Positions 41,143 through 50,017 of a DNA stretch of 64,000 nt are shown in pieces; positions within the stretch are counted from its first letter, which is position 1; each line of letters begins with the position of its first letter. The translations under genes were made by a program, and so were the position numbers. The DNA is from Mesorhizobium_B sp035998495. Lineage in GTDB: Bacteria; Pseudomonadota; Alphaproteobacteria; Rhizobiales; Rhizobiaceae. The stretch covers positions 1-64,000 of the forward strand of contig DASYHP010000058.1 of assembly GCA_035998495.1 (NCBI GenBank), read 5' to 3'. The notes beneath the pieces were generated by a model. The model worked only from the letters and a program-made list of their open reading frames with translations, ran no database searches and was not told the DNA's origin.

Positions 41143-43128
41143 GTGAAACGCATCAGGTCGCGGTTGGGCTTCGAGGCGGCTGCCGGGGCGACGCAGCGCG
41201 TCTCGCCGACATGGCGTCGGCGCATCATCATGCTGCTCGACCTCGCCATGACCATGGCGGCGCTGCCCGCGGCGCTGGCCTTCACCAAGTCCGACTTCCT
41301 GAACAACTCGTTCGCGGCCGCCCATCTCGCCATCTGGATGGGCGCTTGCCTGCTCGCGCATTTCCTGTTCCGCGCCAACGGCCTCTACGACACGCTGTGG
41401 CGCTTCGCCTCCACCCAGGACTTCTTCAACATCATCCGGAGCTGCGCCCTGCTCACGGCGTCGCTCTACCTGATCGCGACCGTGCAGCGTTACCTCAACC
41501 CGTTCATCGGGCTGAACGAGCGCGAGTTCCTGATCTTCTTCCTTCTCGAGTTCGCGCTGATCTCCGGCCCGCGGCTGATCTATCGCTATCTGCGCGACGG
41601 CGAGCGCTGGCGGCGCATGAGCGGCTTCGAAAGCAGCTCCAAGGCGCGCCGGGCGCTGTTCGTGGGCTCGGCCGAGGACGCGGACCTGACCGCACGCTAT
41701 GTCCGAGCGCGCCGCGCCAAGGACCTGGAGATCGTGGGCATCCTCAAGCCCGTCGGCGAGGCCGAATCGGGGGCGATGGTGCAGGGCATTCCGGTCCTGG
41801 GCACGACCCAAGGGCTGCTGACCATCCTGGAGGAGTTCACGGAAGCCGACATGGGCGTCCAGGCCCTCATCATCGGCCCCCACACGGAGCCGGTGCATGA
41901 CGGCCTGGTTGATCTGATCCGCCTCGCCCGCAAGCGCGGCGTGGAGGTGCTTCAGTTCAGCGGCTTCTCGCCGATGTCGCCGGCGTCGAGCCTGACGCTC
42001 TCGAAAGTGGACATGGAGACGCTGCTGCGGCGCCCCGCGATCTCGCTCGACCAGGAGGCGCTGTTGTCGATCTGCCGCGGCCGCCGCATCCTGGTGACGG
42101 GCGGCGCCGGCTCCATCGGCAGCCAGATCGTGCTGCGCGCGCTTGAGCTGGGCGCGGCGCGCGTGCTCGTGTTCGACCGCTCCGAACCCTCCATCTTCGC
42201 GCTTTTGCGCCGCATTCCCGCGATCGACCGCGACCGCGTGGAGGCGCGCGTGGTCGATATCTGCCGGCCCGAGCTGTTCCGGCCCCTGATGCGCGACTTC
42301 CGCCCCGACGTGATCTTCCACGCGGCGGCGCTGAAGCATGTTCCCTTCCTGGAGCTGGACTGGGCGTCGGCCATCGACGTCAATGTGTTCGGCACCCTGC
42401 ATTGCGCGGAAGCCGCGCTCGACTACGGCGTGGGACAGTTCATCCTGATCTCCAGCGACAAGGCCGCCGAGCCGGAGTCGGTGCTTGGCCTCACCAAGCG
42501 CATGGCCGAGCAGATCGTGAACGCCTATCATGCCGGCGAGCCGTCGCGCCGGCGCAGCACGCGATTCCACGCGGTGCGCTTCGGCAATGTGTTCGCCAGC
42601 AACGGCTCGGCGGCGATCGTCTTCAAGGAGCAGATCGAGAACGGCGGCCCCGTCACCGTCACCCATCCCGAGATGACGCGCTATTTCATGGTGCTGCAGG
42701 AGGCGGTCGATCTCGTGCTCCTGGCCGCGGCCAGCGCGCAGAAGAACGAGATGCGCGAAAGCGGCATCTTCATGCTGGACATGGGCGAGCCCGTGCGCAT
42801 CCTCGAGATCGCCGAAAACATGATCCGGCTGGCGGGCAAGAAGCCCTATGAGGAAATCGACATCGTCTTCACCGGCGTCCGCCCCGGCGAGAAGATGCAC
42901 GAGGCGCTGGTCTCGGATGGCGAGCAGGTGCTCGACATCGGCGTCAGCGGCGTTTACGCGCTCGGCAGCAAGGTGATGAACGCCGACCAGCTCCAGGCCA
43001 GCCTGCGCACCCTCAAGCACTCGCTCGACAAAGAGGACCGCGACCTGGCGATCGGCACCATGCGCCGGTCCTGGAAGCAGTCGAACTTCCCCGACAACGT
43101 CATCGACCTCTACTCGACGGCCGACTGA
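41143..43128 (+). CDS. WbpM/PglF/CapD-type UDP-sugar 4,6-dehydratase
   Basis: A 661-residue membrane-linked enzyme. The first ~130 residues hold about four hydrophobic helices (IIMLLDLAMTMAALPAALAF onwards). The next region is a CoA-binding-like Rossmann domain, and residues about 310-600 are the catalytic SDR domain: ILVTGGAGSIGSQIVLRALELG, HAAALKHVPFLELD, LISSDKAAEPESVLGLTKRMAE (Lys-x-x-x-Met type active site) and GVRPGEKMHEAL. It makes UDP-4-keto-6-deoxy-N-acetylhexosamine. GTG 41143 with GAGGGG upstream is preferred over the far-upstream open frame. Length equals WbpM/PglF enzymes. Confidence 0.93.
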   Translation: MKRIRSRLGFEAAAGATQRVSPTWRRRIIMLLDLAMTMAALPAALAFTKSDFLNNSFAAAHLAIWMGACLLAHFLFRANGLYDTLWRFASTQDFFNIIRSCALLTASLYLIATVQRYLNPFIGLNEREFLIFFLLEFALISGPRLIYRYLRDGERWRRMSGFESSSKARRALFVGSAEDADLTARYVRARRAKDLEIVGILKPVGEAESGAMVQGIPVLGTTQGLLTILEEFTEADMGVQALIIGPHTEPVHDGLVDLIRLARKRGVEVLQFSGFSPMSPASSLTLSKVDMETLLRRPAISLDQEALLSICRGRRILVTGGAGSIGSQIVLRALELGAARVLVFDRSEPSIFALLRRIPAIDRDRVEARVVDICRPELFRPLMRDFRPDVIFHAAALKHVPFLELDWASAIDVNVFGTLHCAEAALDYGVGQFILISSDKAAEPESVLGLTKRMAEQIVNAYHAGEPSRRRSTRFHAVRFGNVFASNGSAAIVFKEQIENGGPVTVTHPEMTRYFMVLQEAVDLVLLAAASAQKNEMRESGIFMLDMGEPVRILEIAENMIRLAGKKPYEEIDIVFTGVRPGEKMHEALVSDGEQVLDIGVSGVYALGSKVMNADQLQASLRTLKHSLDKEDRDLAIGTMRRSWKQSNFPDNVIDLYSTAD

Positions 43129-43196
43129 CAGTCGGCCGGGACGAAGGCGCGGGACGGGCCGCGTCCCGCCTCGACCGGGCAAGCGCTCCAGCGTCC

Positions 43197-44360
43197 ATGC
43201 GTCCCGCCGTCATCCTTTGCAACGACACCGATTATTTCCTCAGGCACCGGACCCCGGTGGCCGAGGCGCTCGCCGCGAGCGGGCGCCGCGTGGTTGTCGT
43301 CTCAGGCGGACGCGGCCCGCTCGCGTCGGAGACGCAGGGCTGGGAACACGTCTTCGTTCCGATCGAGCGCTGGAGCTTCTCTCCCGCGCGCGACCTTGCT
43401 CTGCTGATCCGGTCGTTGAGCTTGCTCCTGCGCCTGCGTCCCGCCGCCGTTCACCTCATCACGCTGAAGCCGGCCGTGTTCGGCGGACTGGCGGCGCTCG
43501 CGGCGCGCCTCCTGACGCGTCATCCCCGGCGAACCGTCGTGACCATTCCGGGGCTTGGCCGCCTGATGTCGCCGGGCAGCGACCATGCAGGCTTTCGTCA
43601 CCGCGCCTCGCGCGCGCTGGTCCGCGCCGCCATCCGGCTCCTTTCCCGGTCGCGCGACGCGCGCTTCACCTTCGAAACCCGGCACGACCGGGATCTCTGG
43701 GTCGCCCAGGGTCTCATTTCGGCGGAGCGAGCGCATGTGATCGGCGGGGCCGGCGTGGACCCCGCCAGGTTCCATCCGCCGGCGGGCTCCAGGCCGGACC
43801 GGCCGCTGACGGTGCTGTTCGCGTCGCGCCTGCTCAAGGCGAAGGGGCTGGACGCCTTCGTGTCGGCCGCCGCCGCGCTTGGGCATCGAACGGGCTGCAA
43901 GTTCCTGGTGGCAGGCATGGCGGAGCCGGACGAACCGGACCGTTTTCCGGTCGAAAAACTCGCCGCCCTGCCGAACCTCGATTTCATCGGCGAGTCCCGC
44001 GACATGCCGAGCCTCCTGCGGGGCGTCGACGTCGTCTGCCTGCCCACGCGCTATGGCGAGGGCATCCCACGCATCCTGATCGAGGCCGCAGCCACCGGCT
44101 TGCCCTGCATCACGACCGATTTCGAGGGGTGCCGCGAGATCGTCCGGCACGAGGCCAACGGTTTCCTCGTGCCGCCCGGCGCGAGCGCGCAGATGGCCGA
44201 CGCCATCCGGCGCGCGGTGGAGCGCTATCTCGACGAACCGGAGCTTTTGGCGCGCCACGGCGAGGCGAGCCTCGCCGTCTTCCGTGCCGGGCCGTTCCGG
44301 GAGGCGGACGTGGTCGCGGCTTTCCTCAAGCTCCTGACGCCGGAAGGGGATCGGGATTGA
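43197..44360 (+). CDS. Glycosyltransferase family 4
   Basis: A 387-residue GT-B enzyme. The N-terminal acceptor domain starts VILCNDTDYFLRHRTPVAEALAASGRRV; the donor half contains LTVLFASRLLKAKGLDAFV, NLDFIGESRDMPSLLRGVDVVCLPTRYGEGIPRILIEAAATGLP, the E-x7-E signature of retaining GT4 enzymes, and GFLVPPGASAQMADAI. It resembles transferases that act after the WbpM-like enzyme in O-antigen gene sets. It is 68 bases downstream of the dehydratase on the same strand and overlaps the convergent ligase gene by 35 bases. Donor and linkage are unknown. Confidence 0.9.
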   Translation: MRPAVILCNDTDYFLRHRTPVAEALAASGRRVVVVSGGRGPLASETQGWEHVFVPIERWSFSPARDLALLIRSLSLLLRLRPAAVHLITLKPAVFGGLAALAARLLTRHPRRTVVTIPGLGRLMSPGSDHAGFRHRASRALVRAAIRLLSRSRDARFTFETRHDRDLWVAQGLISAERAHVIGGAGVDPARFHPPAGSRPDRPLTVLFASRLLKAKGLDAFVSAAAALGHRTGCKFLVAGMAEPDEPDRFPVEKLAALPNLDFIGESRDMPSLLRGVDVVCLPTRYGEGIPRILIEAAATGLPCITTDFEGCREIVRHEANGFLVPPGASAQMADAIRRAVERYLDEPELLARHGEASLAVFRAGPFREADVVAAFLKLLTPEGDRD

Positions 44361-45636
44361 CGGCGTGGGCCGCCCGCGGGCCTGCCGCGTCCGCCGAGGA
44401 GCCGGGCCGCGGCTCCGAGGCTTCGGGGAACATCAGCGCGCTCATGGCGGCCGTCGCATAGATGAAATAGGCGTCCAGCACGTCATGCCCCAGCATGATG
44501 CCGACCATTCCGCTCAGGATGAAGGCCGCCTGCACCAGGAGGAACGCCGCGTAGCCGAACGCCGCTTCCGCGTCCCCGCGCCGGCGTTTCCCCAGCCAAA
44601 CGGGCAGCGCGACGATCAAGAGCAGCGCCGCAAGCCCCACCACGCCCATTTTCGCTACCGCCTCGAGCACGAAATTGTGCAGATGGCTGAACCGGATCGG
44701 CGGCAACCCATCCCGCGCGGTGCGTTCGGCGAGGCGATCGGGGAAGTCGCCCGGCCCATGCCCTAGCACCGGCTTCTCAGCCGAGAGCTCAAGCCCGGCG
44801 TCCCACATGCGGAGCCGGTAGCCGAGCGAGTTGTCGTAGTTCCCGCTTTCCTGAACGGCGCGGATGTCCGCCAGCGCGAGCTCCAGGCGTGATTGCACCA
44901 TGCCGAAATTGACCTCGATCGCACCTGCCACCGCCGCCAGCGCGCCCGCGCCCAGCACAAATCCAAAGCCGAACCTGCGCCATGAAGGGGGATGGAGGCT
45001 CGCCAGCAACAACGGCGCGAGCAACAGGATCGGCCACAGGCTGCGCATGCCCGACAGGAGCAAGGCCGCCGCCGCGCATAGGCTCGCCGCCGCCGCCATC
45101 CACCTTCGCCCGCCGGGATGCCGGAGCGCGACCAGCAGCGACAAGCCGTAAAGGCTTGCGGCGATCACGGCGAAAGGGCCGGCATTGCCGGCCAGGCCTT
45201 CGGCGCGGCCGGTGTCGAGAAGCAGGAAGTCGATCAGCGCCGCCGCGAAACTGGCCACGGCGCCCGTCAGCACGCCGGTTTCGAGCCAGGCGGCCAAGCG
45301 GTCGCGAGGCAGGGCGGCGAGCCGGGCGTAAACCGGAAGAAAGCCGAGGAACGGCAGGTTTTCCGCCACCTCCTGGAGGGAGTCCACTGTCCATGGGTTG
45401 ACCAGGGCGGACAGCACATGGGCGAGGAAATAGAAGGCGAAAGCGAGAGCGATCCAGCGCGGCTCCGGCCGGCGCGGCCACGCGATGCGGCGCAGGACGA
45501 GCAGAGCCAAGGACCAGATCACGGCGCCATAGAGGATGACGCTCATGACACTGCCGAGGACCGCGCCCCAGCCGATCAGAACGGCGGTGGACGAGCGATT
45601 CAGGAAGTATTCGAGCGCGGAGCGCCAGCGGCTCAT
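44326..45636 (-). CDS. O-antigen ligase/polymerase family membrane protein (WaaL/Wzy_C type)
   Basis: A 436-residue protein with around ten hydrophobic segments and a large central periplasmic loop. That loop contains RLRMWDAGLELSAEKPVLGHGPG and the RFSHLHNFVLEAVAKMG His-containing segment characteristic of the Wzy_C family, which joins or polymerises undecaprenyl-linked sugars in the periplasm. Whether it is a ligase (WaaL) or a polymerase cannot be decided by sequence alone. Its last 35 bases overlap the 3' end of the convergent GT4 gene. Confidence 0.88.
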   Translation of the reverse strand: MSRWRSALEYFLNRSSTAVLIGWGAVLGSVMSVILYGAVIWSLALLVLRRIAWPRRPEPRWIALAFAFYFLAHVLSALVNPWTVDSLQEVAENLPFLGFLPVYARLAALPRDRLAAWLETGVLTGAVASFAAALIDFLLLDTGRAEGLAGNAGPFAVIAASLYGLSLLVALRHPGGRRWMAAAASLCAAAALLLSGMRSLWPILLLAPLLLASLHPPSWRRFGFGFVLGAGALAAVAGAIEVNFGMVQSRLELALADIRAVQESGNYDNSLGYRLRMWDAGLELSAEKPVLGHGPGDFPDRLAERTARDGLPPIRFSHLHNFVLEAVAKMGVVGLAALLLIVALPVWLGKRRRGDAEAAFGYAAFLLVQAAFILSGMVGIMLGHDVLDAYFIYATAAMSALMFPEASEPRPGSSADAAGPRAAHAVNPDPLPASGA

Positions 45637-45691
45637 GGTGACCCCTCGGCCGGCCGTGTCGCGGGCGATCTAACAGAGGCGGCCGCCGGCA

Positions 45692-46663
45692 TCAAACCTG
45701 GCGTCTGGCGCCGCCGTCCGCGTCGGCGCGTCCGCCGCCGGCTCTCGCGAGTTCCTCAAGACGCTCCAGCGTGTCGGACGGCGGCTTCCAGCCGGTCGCG
45801 GCCAAGCCGGAGGGGTCGGCCACCAGCCCTCCCGCCAGGCGACGCCAGTTCTCCCTTTGGCCGAGCAGAGCCGCCGCCGCGCCGAGCAGAGGCGCGGGCG
45901 CTGGCAGAAGGTTCGGGCGGCGGCCCAAGCCGCGTCGGAACGCTGTCAGGATCTCGACCACGGAGACCGGGTCGCGGTCGCTGACGATGAAGGCCCCGGC
46001 ATCGGTTTGGAGCGTCCGCAGCGCGTGCAGGACGGCGTCCGCGCAGGCCTCGCGGCTGAGCAGCGAACGGCGCGCCTTGAGGCCGGCGAGCGGCAGCGGC
46101 AGGGGCAGGGCGGCAAGCTTGAGCAGCGCGCCGATCTGACCCCGCGCGCCGGGGCCATAGACGGGTGTGGGCCTGAGAATGGTCCAGCGGGGATGCGCGC
46201 CGAACGCGTTCCGCAGTCGCTGTTCGGCTTCGAGCTTCGAGCGGCCATAGGCGTCCTGCGGGCGAGGCGCGGTCGCGTCGCTCACCACCGTGCCCGAGAC
46301 GGGGCCGCAGACCGCCCGCGCCGAGGACAGGAACACGAACTTGCCGGGGATCGCGCCGGCGGCCGCACCCACCAGCTCGGCCGTGAGCCCGGCATTGGCG
46401 GCCAGGAGCGCGTCTTCGTCGCCCGCGTGGGCCTCGGCGTCGCCGGCGCAATGAACCACATGCGTCACTCCCTCCAGTGCGGCTCGAGCGCCTGCTGTGC
46501 GCCGGTCGGGGGCCGGCCAGCCCACGAGTTCGTCGGCTTCCGGCACGGCGGCGCGGACCTCGCGGCTCGCGGCCCGCACCTGAAAACCGTCCCGCTTCAA
46601 GGCGCGCACGACCGCGCTGCCGATGAAGCCGCGCGCGCCGGTGACGAGAACAAGATCGCTCAT
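45692..46663 (-). CDS. NAD-dependent epimerase/reductase (extended SDR), WbpV/WreQ-like
   Basis: A 323-residue extended SDR with LVLVTGARGFIGSAVVRAL (cofactor loop), VTHVVHCAGDAEAH, FVFLSSARAVCG and the catalytic Tyr-x-x-x-Lys in DAYGRSKLEAEQRL, then PTPVYGPGARGQIGAL. In O-antigen loci with a WbpM-type dehydratase this class of SDR (WbpV in Pseudomonas, WreQ in Rhizobium etli) reduces the 4-keto sugar to UDP-QuiNAc. That assignment rests on context. It reads away from the divergent cysQ-like gene and towards the ligase gene, 55 bases away. Confidence 0.85.
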   Translation of the reverse strand: MSDLVLVTGARGFIGSAVVRALKRDGFQVRAASREVRAAVPEADELVGWPAPDRRTAGARAALEGVTHVVHCAGDAEAHAGDEDALLAANAGLTAELVGAAAGAIPGKFVFLSSARAVCGPVSGTVVSDATAPRPQDAYGRSKLEAEQRLRNAFGAHPRWTILRPTPVYGPGARGQIGALLKLAALPLPLPLAGLKARRSLLSREACADAVLHALRTLQTDAGAFIVSDRDPVSVVEILTAFRRGLGRRPNLLPAPAPLLGAAAALLGQRENWRRLAGGLVADPSGLAATGWKPPSDTLERLEELARAGGGRADADGGARRQV

Positions 46664-46871
46664 CGCTGTTGCTCCTTCGGCTGCGTCTGCCGCAGGGTGG
46701 CGGCCATGGTTCAGGAAGGCTGTTCCTCGCCGCCATCCTATGCTTGAAGCGGATGACGATCACCCTGCCGGGACGCCCGATTTCGCCGGGGAAATGCGCC
46801 AAAAGCCTGTGGAGCCGTTGCGAGCCTTCGGTCGGGCAGCTTCTTGGGCGCGAGATGAGGGAAAGCCAGCC

Positions 46872-47708
46872 TTGAGGACACCCACGGACGCCGCCGCCAT
46901 TCTCGCCCTTTTCGAGGCGCTGGCGCTGGCCGCCGGCCGGGCCGTCATGGAGGTGTTCGACCGCGCCACGATGACGGCCGAGGAAAAGGCCGACCACTCA
47001 CCTGTGACGGAAGCCGATCTCGCCAGCGAGCGGATCATCCTCGAGGGCTTGCGCGCCGGCCTTCCCGACCTGCCGGTCGTCAGCGAGGAGAAGGCCTCGG
47101 CGGGCCTTGCGCCCCACGATCCCGGCGAGGCGTTCATCCTGGTCGATCCGCTCGACGGCACCCGCGAGTTCGTGGCGAGGAACGGCGATTTCACGGTCAA
47201 CATTGCGCTTGTCCGTGAAGGACGGGCCGAACTCGGCGTGGTTTATGCGCCCTGCAGCCGGCGCTTCTTCTCGGGCCGGCCGGGCCTCGCGGAGACGCTC
47301 GTCGTGAGCGGCGACGGCTCAGAGATCCTGGAGCGCCGGCCCGTGACGGTGCGGCCCTGCGCCGCGCCGCCGCGCGTGGTCGCGAGCCGATCGCACCGGA
47401 CGCCGGAAACGGATGCCTTCATCCGCCGCCTGGCCTCCGCCGAACTCGTCTCGGTGGGCTCGTCGCTGAAGTTCTGCATGATCGCGGAAGGTGAGGCGGA
47501 CATTTACCCCCGCTTCGGCCGCACCATGGAATGGGACACGGCGGCCGGCGACGCGGTTCTGCGCGCCGCGGGCGGCGTCACGCTCGGGCTCGACGGGAAA
47601 CCGCTGCGCTATGGCAAGCGACCGCCCTTGACGGGCACGGATTACGAGAACCCGTCCTTTGTGGCAGCGGGCGCCGAGGACGCGGTGAGGGGGCTGCTGC
47701 CCGGTTGA
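46872..47708 (+). CDS. cysQ: 3'(2'),5'-bisphosphate nucleotidase (CysQ-like, inositol monophosphatase family)
   Basis: A ~278-residue metal-dependent phosphatase. It shows SPVTEADLASERIILEGL, LPVVSEEK, the metal-binding ILVDPLDGTREFVARNGDFTVNIAL (DPLDGT...F) and the second-metal WDTAAGDAVLRAAGG motif. CysQ removes the 3'-phosphate from PAP, the product left when sulfotransferases use PAPS, or from PAPS itself. TTG 46872 follows GAGGGAAAG and gives the usual length; ATG 46794 and the open frame back to 46623 are alternatives, so the start is uncertain. It lies amid surface-polysaccharide genes rather than cysteine genes. Confidence 0.9.
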   Translation: MRTPTDAAAILALFEALALAAGRAVMEVFDRATMTAEEKADHSPVTEADLASERIILEGLRAGLPDLPVVSEEKASAGLAPHDPGEAFILVDPLDGTREFVARNGDFTVNIALVREGRAELGVVYAPCSRRFFSGRPGLAETLVVSGDGSEILERRPVTVRPCAAPPRVVASRSHRTPETDAFIRRLASAELVSVGSSLKFCMIAEGEADIYPRFGRTMEWDTAAGDAVLRAAGGVTLGLDGKPLRYGKRPPLTGTDYENPSFVAAGAEDAVRGLLPG

Positions 47709-47749
47709 AGCGTGACGGCGCTTTGGCCCGGCAAAAGGCGGGAGCCGCG

Positions 47750-48895
47750 CTACTCTGCGGCCTCGCGATGGGACGCGCTCGCCTCGACGAAACCCCTGAT
47801 CTCCGCGATCACCCGGTCCTGGTCGTCAGCGGCAAGGTAAGGGTGCATCGGCAGGCACAGGATGCGCTCCGACAGCCCTTCCGACACGGGCAGGCCCAGC
47901 GGCGTCCGCGGGAACCGCTCATAGGCCATCTGCTGGTGCAGCGGCTTCACGTAGTAGATCACCGACGGAATGCCCTTGTCCGCCAGGTGCTCCTTCAGCC
48001 CGTCGCGGTGGGGCGTCTCGATCGCGTATTGCGCGAAGGCCGAGCGGCAACCCACGGGAACGAAGGCGGTTTTCACCACGTCCGAGAGGCCTTCGGCATA
48101 ACGCCGCGCCACCCCCTGGCGGGCTTCCATCTCGTCTTCCAGGATGGCGAGCTTTTCCAGCAGGATCGCCGCCTGGATCGTGTCGAGCCGCGAGTTCAGG
48201 CCCACCCGGACATTGTCGTATTGCGTTTCGCCCTTGCCGTGGAAGGCGAGCGAGCGCAGCACCTCGGCCAGCGCATCGTCGTTCGTGAACATCGCGCCGC
48301 CGTCGCCATAGCAGCCCAAGGGTTTGGCGGGGTAGAAGCTGGTGGAGGCCACATGGCCGAAACCGCCGCATTTGCGGTTCCCCGCCACGCCGCCGATCGA
48401 CTGCGCGGCGTCCTCGATCACGAGCAGGCTTTCCCGCTCGGCGATCGCCTCGATCGCCGGGAAATCCGCCGCCACGCCGAACAGGTCCACGGGGATGACG
48501 GCGCGCGGGCGCAGCCGGCCCTCGGCCTTGACCATGCCGATCGCAGCCTCGAGGCTGCCCAGGTCCAAGTTGTAGGTGTCAGGGTCGATGTCCACGAACA
48601 CGGGTTCGGCATGGGCCAGCGCCACCACCTCGGCCGTGGCGGCGAAGGTGAAACTCGGCACGAACACGGCGTCGCCGGGGCCGATCCCATGCGCCATCAG
48701 CGGCAGGAGAAGGGCGTCCGTGCCGTTGGCGCAGGCGATGACATGCTTGACGCCGACATAGTCGGCGAGCCGCCGCTCGAACTCGGCCACCTGGGATCCG
48801 AGGATGTAGCGGCCCTCAGTCAGGACGGATTCGACCGCGGCTTGGAGGCGGTCGGCGATGCGGGCGCGCTGCGCGCCGAGGTCGATGAACTGCAT
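47750..48895 (-). CDS. DegT/DnrJ/EryC1/StrS family PLP aminotransferase
   Basis: A 381-residue sugar aminotransferase. It opens MQFIDLGAQRARI, has CANGTDALLLPL, PSFTFAATAEVV, EDAAQSIGG and the PLP lysine in STSFYPAKPLGCYGDGGA, then VGLNSRLDTIQAAIL. Such enzymes aminate 3- or 4-keto sugars; with a WbpM-type dehydratase nearby, a 4-keto-6-deoxy-HexNAc substrate is possible, as in WbpE or PglE. The sequence (FYPAK, LHQQ) resembles WlbE/WbpE-like members. ATG 48895 was chosen at the start of homology; the frame is open to 48967. It is convergent with cysQ. Confidence 0.92.
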   Translation of the reverse strand: MQFIDLGAQRARIADRLQAAVESVLTEGRYILGSQVAEFERRLADYVGVKHVIACANGTDALLLPLMAHGIGPGDAVFVPSFTFAATAEVVALAHAEPVFVDIDPDTYNLDLGSLEAAIGMVKAEGRLRPRAVIPVDLFGVAADFPAIEAIAERESLLVIEDAAQSIGGVAGNRKCGGFGHVASTSFYPAKPLGCYGDGGAMFTNDDALAEVLRSLAFHGKGETQYDNVRVGLNSRLDTIQAAILLEKLAILEDEMEARQGVARRYAEGLSDVVKTAFVPVGCRSAFAQYAIETPHRDGLKEHLADKGIPSVIYYVKPLHQQMAYERFPRTPLGLPVSEGLSERILCLPMHPYLAADDQDRVIAEIRGFVEASASHREAAE

Positions 48896-49004
48896 GCGGC
48901 GGCTGATAGCCGATCCTCGCGGGCCGGGAAAGATCGGGCGCAAGCACGAATGGTGACAGCCCGCCACAATCCGGCGCGCCCGCAGGCGAACGGGCGCGTC
49001 CGGC

Positions 49005-49928
49005 TCAGCCGAGCTCGCGCGCCCAGGGTGGATCGGCGCCGGCGCGCGACACGGTGACGGCCGCGGCCCGCGCGGCCAGGCTCAACGCGTCGTGGAGGGC
49101 GGTTTCCTCCAGCTCGGCCAAAGCGCCCTTGTCGAGCAGGCCGGCCCGGTGGAGCGACGCCAGGATGCCGGCGTTGAAGGTGTCGCCCGCGCCCACCGTG
49201 TCCACGACCGTCACGGGCGGCGGGCGCACGGCCACCCGGTGCCGCTTCGTGTAGCCGACAGCACCCTTTCCGCCCGCCGTCACGATCACCACGCGGGGCC
49301 CGAGCGCCAGCCAGCGGGCGGCGATCTCGTCCGCCGTGCCGGTCTCGCCGAACCATTCGAGATCCTCGTCGGACAGCTTCACGATGTCCGCCATGGCGAT
49401 CATCCGGCGCATCCGGGCGAGATGCGCGGCCTTGTCCTTGATGAAGCCGCGCCGGATGTTGGGGTCGAGCAGGCACACGCGCCGGCCGTGCTCGCGGCGC
49501 ATCAGCGCCTCGTAGGTCGAGCCGCAGGGCTCGGGGATCAGGCTGATGCAACTGAAATGCAGCGCCCGCACGTCGTCCTCCAGCACAGGCAGGTCGGCTT
49601 CGGTTAGCATCCGCACGGCGGAGTTCTCGTCGAAGAAGGCATAGGACGCGTGGCCGCCCTTGAGCCGCACGAAGGCGAGCGTGGTGGGCCAATCCGACAG
49701 CCGCACATGATCGAGCCGGACATGGCTTTCTTCCAAGGCCTCCCCGAGCATCGTCCCGAAGAAGTCGGTGGAGAGGCCGGTGAAGAATGAAACGGGAACG
49801 TCGAGCCGGCCCAGCGCGATCGCGGTGTTGAAAACCGCGCCGCCGACATAGGGCGCGAAGGCCTGCTCGCCTTGCGCCGTTTGGCGCGGCAGCATGTCGA
49901 TCAGCGCTTCGCCGCAGCAGACGATCAT
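49005..49928 (-). CDS. frk: Fructokinase-like PfkB carbohydrate kinase
   Basis: A 307-residue ribokinase-family enzyme beginning MIVCCGEALIDMLPR, with YVGGAVFNTAIALGRL (substrate loop), LDPNIRRGFI, VKLSDEDLEWF and the PfkB ATP/anion-hole signature VDTVGAGDTFNAGIL with the catalytic Asp. Fructose is the likely sugar because the frc transport genes and their regulator are adjacent; in Sinorhizobium meliloti the frc locus also contains a kinase. ATG 49928 was chosen because the PfkB N-terminal motif begins there; the frame is open far upstream without homology. Confidence 0.9.
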   Translation of the reverse strand: MIVCCGEALIDMLPRQTAQGEQAFAPYVGGAVFNTAIALGRLDVPVSFFTGLSTDFFGTMLGEALEESHVRLDHVRLSDWPTTLAFVRLKGGHASYAFFDENSAVRMLTEADLPVLEDDVRALHFSCISLIPEPCGSTYEALMRREHGRRVCLLDPNIRRGFIKDKAAHLARMRRMIAMADIVKLSDEDLEWFGETGTADEIAARWLALGPRVVIVTAGGKGAVGYTKRHRVAVRPPPVTVVDTVGAGDTFNAGILASLHRAGLLDKGALAELEETALHDALSLAARAAAVTVSRAGADPPWARELG

Positions 49929-50017
49929 GGGGACAACCTGTGGAAAAGGGCGTGCAAAGCGCCCAGGGATAGGGCCGCGAAAAAAGCCGCCCGCCGCTTT
50001 GGCGTCAAGCGGGATGC

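Noticed and set aside
46623..46871. Upstream extension of the cysQ-like gene
   Set aside because: Overlaps the divergent SDR gene start and shows no inositol-monophosphatase family sequence before about residue 84 of the long frame.
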